Made by a program: the position numbers and the translations under genes
Part shown: one piece after another, positions 61,501 to 64,000 of the stretch
How positions within the stretch are numbered: the first letter of the stretch is position 1
Layout: each line of letters opens with the position of its first letter
Notes under the pieces: generated by a model
What the model was told of the DNA's origin: nothing
Seen by the model: the letters and a program-made list of their open reading frames with translations, nothing else
Database searches by the model: none
Assembly: GCF_001439735.1 (NCBI RefSeq)
Contig: NZ_JYLN01000007.1
Coordinates: 1-64,000 of the forward strand
DNA length: 64,000 bases
Direction: 5' to 3'
DNA from: Pseudomonas paralactis
GTDB lineage: Bacteria > Pseudomonadota > Gammaproteobacteria > Pseudomonadales > Pseudomonadaceae

Positions 61501-64000
61501 AAACCCTGGTCGCTGAGCAAGTTGCCCGCGCTGTTATCCAGGCTGGCCGCACTTAGGGCGAACGCCTTGGCACTGGAGATTTCACCGTTACGGTTGTCGA
61601 CGCTGTTCAGGTTTTTGAGCAACAACTGGCCTGGGGCATTGATAAAACCATCGGCGTTATTCAAGTGCCCATGGTTCATGTCCAGGGTCAGTTCGCTGTT
61701 GCTGTAAAGCTCACCAGCCCCGCGCTGGTCAAGGCGATGGATGCTGGCGTTGAGCGCTTGGCCACTGGCGATGCGGCCTTCGAAACGGTTATCTACGTCG
61801 GTTGCTGTGAGGTTGAGGCGATCAGCGCTGGTGACACGGCCTTGATGCTGGTTAAGCAAGACGCCTGTGGTCAGTTGCAGCGCACCGTCAGCCACAATGC
61901 GCCCGTGGCTGTTGTCGACACTGCCCGCATTCACCGTTGCCGTATCAGCGCTGAGCACCTCGCCGTTCTGATTGGCGAGGGCATTGGCGGAGCTCAACAG
62001 TAACGCCCCGCCGCTGCTGATACGCCCGCCGTTGTTGCCAAGGCTGGCGCTGCGCAGTTGCAAGGCGGCGTCGCTGCGTATCACGCCTTGGCTGTTGTCA
62101 GCCTGTTCGGCGAGGGTCATGTCGAGGTTGCGTTTGGCGTAGAGACTGCCTTGGGCGCTGTTGTCCAGGCTGGTTGCTTTGAGGTTGACGTCCTGTTGCG
62201 CAGAAATCAGGCCCTTGAGCTGGTTGTTCAGCCTGTCGAGCGTCAACTGGAGCGTGCTATTGGCCAGTACGCGGCCCGCATTGCTGTTGTCCAGTTCGCG
62301 GCCGGTGATCGTCAGTTCGGTAACGCTGGAAACTTCACCCCCTCGGTTGTCCACTTTGCCGATGGCCAGGTTCATGGCCTTGCCAGAATTGAACAACCCG
62401 GCCTGACGGTTATCCAGCTCGTCACTCTTGACCTGCAACTGCCCGACCGAGGTGATGCTGCCGTCTCGGTTATCCACGCGCCCTACCACAAGCTGCGCGT
62501 CCCCCTTGCTGGTGAGGCGGCCCTTGGCCTGGTTGTCCAGGCTGACGGCATTCACCATCAGCGTCTGACCGGCAGCTAACGTGCCGTTGGCATTATTGAC
62601 CGCGCCGTGGCTGGTCAAGGCCAAGCGGTTATCGCCCTGGATGCGCCCCTGGCTGTTGTTGAGCGCAGCCACTTCGACTATCGAGCGCTGCCCCAGCAGC
62701 TCACCGCCGCGGTTATCCAGCACACTGTCCACGCGCAGACTCAAGTCAGAACCGGCACTCAACTTGCCGCCCTGGTTGTCCAGACTGGCGCTGTTTACCT
62801 GTAAGGCCGCGGCGGAAATCAGGCCACGGGTGTTATCCAATGCCTGGGCGATTCGCAGGGTCAAGGCTTGTTGGCTGAGTATCTTGCCGTCCGCCGTGTT
62901 CAAGGCAGTTGCCGCCAACTCAAAGGCGCGGGCACTGGAGATTTCACCGCCCTGGTTATCGACGCTGCCCAGTTGCTTGAGCAGCAGCTGCCCTGGGGCG
63001 TTGATCAGGCCTGCACTATTGTTGAGATGGCCACCTTGCAGGTCCAGGCTTACATCGGCCTGGCTGGAGACCTGCCCCTTGCGGCTGTTGTCCAGCGCGG
63101 TAACCGTCATCCCCAACCCAGTGGCACTGCTCAGGTGCCCGCCCTGGTTGCTCAGGTTGCCGGTCGTGATCTGCAGGTCGCCGGCACTGGAGAGTGTGGC
63201 GTCATCATTGGTTAAACCGGAGGCAGTGATGGTCAAACGACCATCGCTGCGCAGGGCGCCCCGGACGTTGTTCAACTGGCCGCCGAGGGCCATACCCAAT
63301 TGAGCTTTGGCATACAGACTGCCGCCTGCACTGTTATCCAACGCTTGCGCCGTGAGCTGTACCTGGTGCGCGGCAATGCGCCCTTTGAGCGAGTTGTTCA
63401 GCTCTGTGGCACTGAGCTGCAAGTCAGTGCCGGCACTCAAAAGCCCCGCTTGGTTAAGCAGGCTGCCCGCAATAACTGCCGTCAGTGCACCGTCGCTGGT
63501 CACGTTACCTTGGCGGTTATCCAGACTGGCGCTGTTAAGCCTCATGCTATGCCCAGCGGCCAACGTGCCTGCCTGGTTACTGACCGCACCGCCCGTTTGG
63601 AGCAGCAACGTCGATTCGCCCTGCACCAGGCCCTGGTCGTTGGTTAGCGTCCCAACGCCAAGCACAAGATGTTTGCCCAGCACCTTCGCACTGCGGTTAT
63701 CGAGTTCGCCCTCGACTTGCAAAGTGAGGCCGTCCACCGCAGCCAGTCGACCAGACTGGTTAACCAGTGTTCCCGCTTGAACATCCAGGGACTTGGCGGT
63801 TAACACACCTTTGGTATTGTCCAGTGCGCGGGCAATGCGCACGCTCAAGGCTTGCTCGCTGAGTAGCTTGCCCGCGGCGTTATCCAGTTGATCCGCGACC
63901 AGGTCGAAGGTTTGGGCGCTGGAGATCTCGCCACCCTGGTTATCGACGCTGTTAAGTTGAGTCAGCAACAACTGGCCCGGAGAGTTGATCAAGCCGCCCT
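49515..64000 (-). CDS. cdiA: CdiA/FHA-type contact-dependent inhibition toxin (5' end outside window)
   Basis: About 4,827 residues are in the window and the frame is open at the right edge, so the signal peptide and two-partner-secretion domain lie outside. From N to C: hemagglutinin repeats of the LDNSxG and LDNRGG type (64000 to about 55900); a spacer with NICWDCRGDHFVVDF (about 55750); a Pro/Gln/Thr-rich part; the conserved YLIETNPVLTDLKQFMSSDY segment (about 54430-54370); a second repeat field of DLNLIAG and DVTLTAI type (to about 51000); a pretoxin region with GCMDDGSCRA and EFLMDAVLGEVKSLGV; and a toxin of about 105 residues with DHGQPDVHPNPHHHVRDLEK. It delivers this C-terminus into neighbouring cells. 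No VENN motif is seen. Confidence 0.92.
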   Translation of the reverse strand, partial: GGLINSPGQLLLTQLNSVDNQGGEISSAQTFDLVADQLDNAAGKLLSEQALSVRIARALDNTKGVLTAKSLDVQAGTLVNQSGRLAAVDGLTLQVEGELDNRSAKVLGKHLVLGVGTLTNDQGLVQGESTLLLQTGGAVSNQAGTLAAGHSMRLNSASLDNRQGNVTSDGALTAVIAGSLLNQAGLLSAGTDLQLSATELNNSLKGRIAAHQVQLTAQALDNSAGGSLYAKAQLGMALGGQLNNVRGALRSDGRLTITASGLTNDDATLSSAGDLQITTGNLSNQGGHLSSATGLGMTVTALDNSRKGQVSSQADVSLDLQGGHLNNSAGLINAPGQLLLKQLGSVDNQGGEISSARAFELAATALNTADGKILSQQALTLRIAQALDNTRGLISAAALQVNSASLDNQGGKLSAGSDLSLRVDSVLDNRGGELLGQRSIVEVAALNNSQGRIQGDNRLALTSHGAVNNANGTLAAGQTLMVNAVSLDNQAKGRLTSKGDAQLVVGRVDNRDGSITSVGQLQVKSDELDNRQAGLFNSGKAMNLAIGKVDNRGGEVSSVTELTITGRELDNSNAGRVLANSTLQLTLDRLNNQLKGLISAQQDVNLKATSLDNSAQGSLYAKRNLDMTLAEQADNSQGVIRSDAALQLRSASLGNNGGRISSGGALLLSSANALANQNGEVLSADTATVNAGSVDNSHGRIVADGALQLTTGVLLNQHQGRVTSADRLNLTATDVDNRFEGRIASGQALNASIHRLDQRGAGELYSNSELTLDMNHGHLNNADGFINAPGQLLLKNLNSVDNRNGEISSAKAFALSAASLDNSAGNLLSDQGLTLTIEQALLNVKGLISAAGVGLDAARLDNSEGKVSSSRDARLAIREDLLNDQGEIVSAGQTQLDAASLTNTAGQVLGDVRVDVKVKGALNNQAGTLGAGTSLDVRAASLDNRQGGKLASDGQLTATVDGLLDNQAKGQVLAKGAMQLHTGGLDNRGGQLTGQALLTLHSANVDNRGGVILAHKDLQLNVGQLDNQQGSLGSKAALGFAGQLLRNQKGLISAVGPLRLTADTVQNAAGRIASQSDLQATIGVLAQQGGELVAQHELSLSGTSLDNRDGGLVGATKALKLTVDAVDNRAGEISSQSSVDFKGQRLDNSAGKLLAGTALQLAVAQVINQAQGLVFAQDNRFTGARLDNSQGRFAGQQSLSLLLTAIPGTELDGRLDNQLGKISSEGTLQLTSATLDNSAGAVSSAGALTLAASGGITNQGGIMETDATLTLSSASLNNGPEGLLNSRGALSLTTGALSNNGRITSADRLDLAATQVDNSGRIASSKNLTATMTGLDQQGGELFSNTQLELDLNHGQLSNVGGLINSPLLMLKNLADVNNQRGEISSQQAFALAARNLDNGGGKLISNQGLTLQIQDALGNAKGAISAASLNASSARLDNTDGLINSRGVMDVSATQALDNQRGTLIADGAMQLSSVRLDNRGGDVSGKAGVSADIDQVDNRGGQLISTAAVDVRAASLDNRKGLVGADKTLKLRVDSIDNRGGELSTNADLTVTGQTLDNSDAGRVLAGQSLNLTLTKLLNRNQGQLNTQRLMLSAQGLDNSTGKLLAQQLLQLELKGELNNSQGVLNSEGRLSVDAASVLNRQGRMSSADALVLSTQGALNNDGGELVTDSTLQLRSASLGNQKGVLSGKGAVSVSTGALDNTGGRLTSGDTLELKAGLLNNSAGSIGSAQALTASVDGLDQPGGKLFSNAALTLNLNNGQLNNQQGLINANGPLVLNHLNGVNNQAGEISSAQAFNIVARNLDNSNGRLLSNQGLTLRIDQALGNIKGLVAAASLSAQAGVVDNSGGTLTSRGGLELTSTGLLTNGQQGLINAAQALTVNAGSLNNQGGSLLGTSALTINTSALDNSAKGLINSQGRLQLNAQALDASDGGEVSAKGDMDLTLTSMALRGGRLIGEQDLSLDLANGDLDNRKGLIFAKGPLTLKHVRDLQNQGGELSSQNALNLTLRNLDNSAGTLISQQLLTLNAGDIVNRGGLLSGWQGLNLIGTQLDNRDKGTLSSRNGTLDVRLGGHLLNSGEGALASQGRLNVSAASLDNSNKGLISSGAQQTLSVIGALNNTQGGLIDSGSTLDLSAANLDNSAGTITALRNLNFLGGNLLNTGGSLMGNDHLVLNLQGHLGNVNGKIAGTSSLVLKQAIEVDNRGGQLASQGALSLAMGGLNNSEGGTVASKGRLAIDASAIVQNNGDGLIYSQDGDLQINAFGLTNVQGKLQGQNGLRVEVNGDLDNQRGNIISQTGDVHLKAGNLDNRSGVLASLKGAIEAGVVGVLRNGHDLSASPKGGLIQGQRLLLSAGHLDNQGGYVGAQTSDALLTAATLNNQQGALYAKGLMRINGGALDNSAGQIAGDQIALGLNGQLTNHNGLIESTNNLTVAANAIDNQGGKLRALGRSGKTAFQIGGVFDNRNGAVETANQDLTLAAASFQNNGGQLLHMGEGTFDISLPNVTGAGGTVVTRGGLTLNADTWTNTSVIQAGRLNVNVNHFTQTETGQLLASTNLEGRGGSWVNNGLIASDGSLNIDLAGAYSGNGRITSQSSLNLHASRLDLSTSAKITGGGDTQVNIDGQLNNYGRLTSATNLELSAGTLNNYGTLGGAQNVTVTSAALLNDHGLLFSGNDITLRSDTITNQFGDIYSLGRLDVTGRDGVSKAASLENVSGSIESSRNMSIKISSLTNRRDEFTTKDTAGSGGSLTNICWDCRGDHFVVDFVGTENYQTELLKASATSTIQSGGRMDIAANSLLNEYSVIASGADMNITADTLTNKGAASGSGTRTRTWRLEATNGTYWRFKRGVMDPYNAQSGPKSLPVGALSAFRLIGDTLVSTAGASLAPAIIQAAGAVNITASKTLINSIEASNTALAGHAPRNEDTGVASGPTMVVVQLAPQLPPDLAQQQVNPLTLRGFTLPSGTHGLFRLSSQAVDDTQATQASSGPQSWTMGGATLGLAQRQDAQPAIETRTFDFKGVAQQEASTHQLDPTARQVSGITATSRTLNVAGANDAANGSGWTPSQITTGKIARGDGINAQNPSTGSTAPVPMVTGQGDQPELALIERDTSIEVITPNEPARPTLNIPGVTPIMPGVQPVVSTPAAQGPGASPTQIAAVIAQPLNAAAQTTTVASQTINRVQGFTPTTPKSQPHKYLIETNPVLTDLKQFMSSDYLLAGLGYNPDESAKRLGDGLYEQRLIQQAVQARTGQRFIDGQNTDEKLFKYLMDNAIQSKQQLNLAVGVTLTSQQVAALTHDIVWLEQHEVNGEKVLVPVLYMAQADNRLAPNGALIAGNDLNLIAGENLENAGTLRATNNLSAKAGNDLINSGLIEAGNRLDLLAGNNIVNKSGGIIAGRDVTLTAIKGDVINDRAVTRTGNGTAERRDYLDSASRIEAANDLTMNAGRDIANTGGVLKSGRDTTLVAGRDVRIEAVEQRNGLDLGNRLRTETVTQNGASVETGRDLKVSAGRDFTAIASRIDAKRDLGITTTENLSISSAADEQHSSSKSKKVTQSKDHISQVSSVLTAGGDVSLNAGKDLELTASRIAGGGNVALDAQRDVSILSALDEDASFYSKKSKGSFGRSKSQQRESYDSTNVASVVEAGKDLTVNASKNADGGMSIDGGRDVTVIGSQLKAGGDMLLGATGDIAVLSGVEEHGSYSKKTKSGFLGLSKSGKSQLKTTASQVGSELEAGNDVVVAAGNDVRVRASEISADNDTELRSGLVNSTGDINLISANDTAYSRSEEHKKKFGYTERPTSVAISSAKKAGREAQSSTSVGSHVSAERDATLQAERDINLVGSGITAGRNVNLDAGRDVNVVAAQDTRSERSWEKKKQTGSSISSNGNGISIFAGTEGSGEKNRVEHETASSSQISAGQDVAINAKRDINQRGSDVGAANDIELTAGRNINIDAARESVLTEQIREKESNGLGVSINHNYANTKDAVSGAGKGEDNVSKGSSTLKAVDSVSQFVSGPTLDGKFGNSKQTNSQQVIEQTNRSSTLSAGNDLHLNAGNDVLVKGSHLDAGRDINIKGRDVTLGVAKGSISEETTHTQSWGGIHGGTSGGIKLGAGGSFGTATGESSQGSSTASQLEAGRDINLKASNDLNLIGTQAKAQRDIELNAGNDLNIRSAHNDSNSENNRHSGGGEAGLTFGSEGIGVYVSVSMGKGNLEREGQRQQEAYLYAGDRLGFASGKDTTIGGANLRGDEVVGRVGGDLKVSSVADTGKVKGKEFDISVTATIGPGAGVSGSVGFGKTTGKTDWVEEQTRITGKNAVDIRTENHTQIDGAVIAADNGNLKLDTGTLGFSDIAGQDKEHGYYLNVGGTYKAGSSESKGNTVQDNSQAGKGKEGQTGWSVEGWNYEKEREQIVRATVGAGEIVVRGDTETGADSTAGLNRDVGKAYEITKDDEKRTDLYASSSSIDAVMDPEKAAKDLVADVVNFKDNQKKKIEAVAGALEQIKGEIQAIQAQRVSIDDVSANIRKKFGDEQALTISKNLVRKGIAPETLDALPADVISALNDFSEKAAIYDKKIKGCMDDGSCRATPSTQPKTGSGYELPAVLIDDLPRNGGEAALNGIVDIVKLSQKLPAEQFQAAMLSVQAMMGPMKLVVSVVAHAAAEAVAGDQYREFKESKAIELAANLTDRTVETMRGFHAEAKADPDNLLHGDKYVVATEFLMDAVLGEVKSLGVKAGSKVSVNDSKDTMLPDNYWKDKEAPVQVTPGTKRVVDLKPSSRKKDEVYERTTHYDEYGRSKGQTHMTDHGQPDVHPNPHHHVRDLEKNQNVRGARPGVHPDY
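49518..49840 (-). other. variable toxin domain at the CdiA C-terminus
   Basis: After the shared junction (LGVKAGSK) the sequence differs from orphan module 1. The domain is basic and His-rich, with YERTTHYDEYGRSKGQTHMT then DHGQPDVHPNPHHHVRD and the end GARPGVHPDY. The spaced His/Asp cluster suggests a metal-dependent nuclease. Similar tails occur on Rhs and CdiA proteins, but I cannot name the activity. Confidence 0.6.

Noticed and set aside
50562..63780. Many long plus-strand open frames opposite cdiA, some over 400 codons
   Set aside because: They mirror the repeats of cdiA, have low-complexity Ala/Gln/Val translations and no ribosome sites; they result from the repeat composition and high GC.
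55900..64000. Regular short repeats resembling a CRISPR array
   Set aside because: The period and variation follow protein repeats in one open frame; there are no conserved direct repeats with unique spacers and no cas genes.

Overview
The window is a stretch of chromosome from a Pseudomonas of the fluorescens group. The evidence is the gene content and order (hpd, an MvaU-type H-NS protein, ahpF-ahpC, gor-galU, a KfrA-like/integrase pair, modABC, mgtA), the GC-rich codon use, and the typical intergenic palindromes of this group (GAGCGAGCTTGCTCGCG and TGTGGGAGCTGGCTTGCC types).

Positions 1-45600 are mostly core genome. From left to right: a CdaR regulator divergent from a sugar-acid MFS permease; an unknown protein behind a lux-box-like palindrome; a structured 458-bp element bounded by 16-bp inverted repeats; an aldo/keto reductase; a RarD-type permease; an unknown effector-like protein; hpd; a degraded EamA permease; a CSS-EAL phosphodiesterase; an MvaU-type nucleoid protein; gloA; ahpF and ahpC; a lone tyrosine recombinase divergent from a KfrA-like protein; gor; galU; small lipoproteins; an alkB cluster with two small genes; an Ada protein whose zinc cluster has lost three cysteines; a nitronate monooxygenase; a ModE-box-controlled modABC operon; topoisomerase IB; an ABC-F ATPase; a YoaK-like protein; azlCD; a lone arsB; a LysE exporter; mgtA with two candidate leader ORFs; DUF2493, outer-membrane, DUF533 and DinB proteins; tRNA-Leu(UAA); and an RTX family I.3 lipase.

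Positions 45600-64000 are accessory. A giant contact-dependent inhibition (CDI) adhesin, cdiA, runs on the minus strand from the right edge of the window down to 49515. It is open at its 5' end, so the secretion domain and any cdiB lie outside. It is followed by an immunity gene and then by a row of displaced toxin/immunity modules. The first orphan toxin repeats the cdiA junction DNA and overlaps its immunity gene by ATGA. The second and third survive only as toxin head and tail pieces, separated by copies of a small inverted-repeat element (about 80 bp) with GACAGATTTATTT-type ends. The third copy is itself split by an IS4-family insertion sequence. The orphan heads begin with the same GAK-type motif directly after the preceding immunity gene. 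The picture is a CDI toxin cassette archive in which toxin cores have been lost at the small repeat elements while at least one immunity gene downstream of a damaged toxin was kept.

The joint logic of the core part is metabolic and protective: peroxide and thiol defence (ahpCF, gor, gloA), alkylation repair (alkB, ada), molybdate and magnesium uptake, and small-molecule efflux. The right-hand part is inter-bacterial competition.
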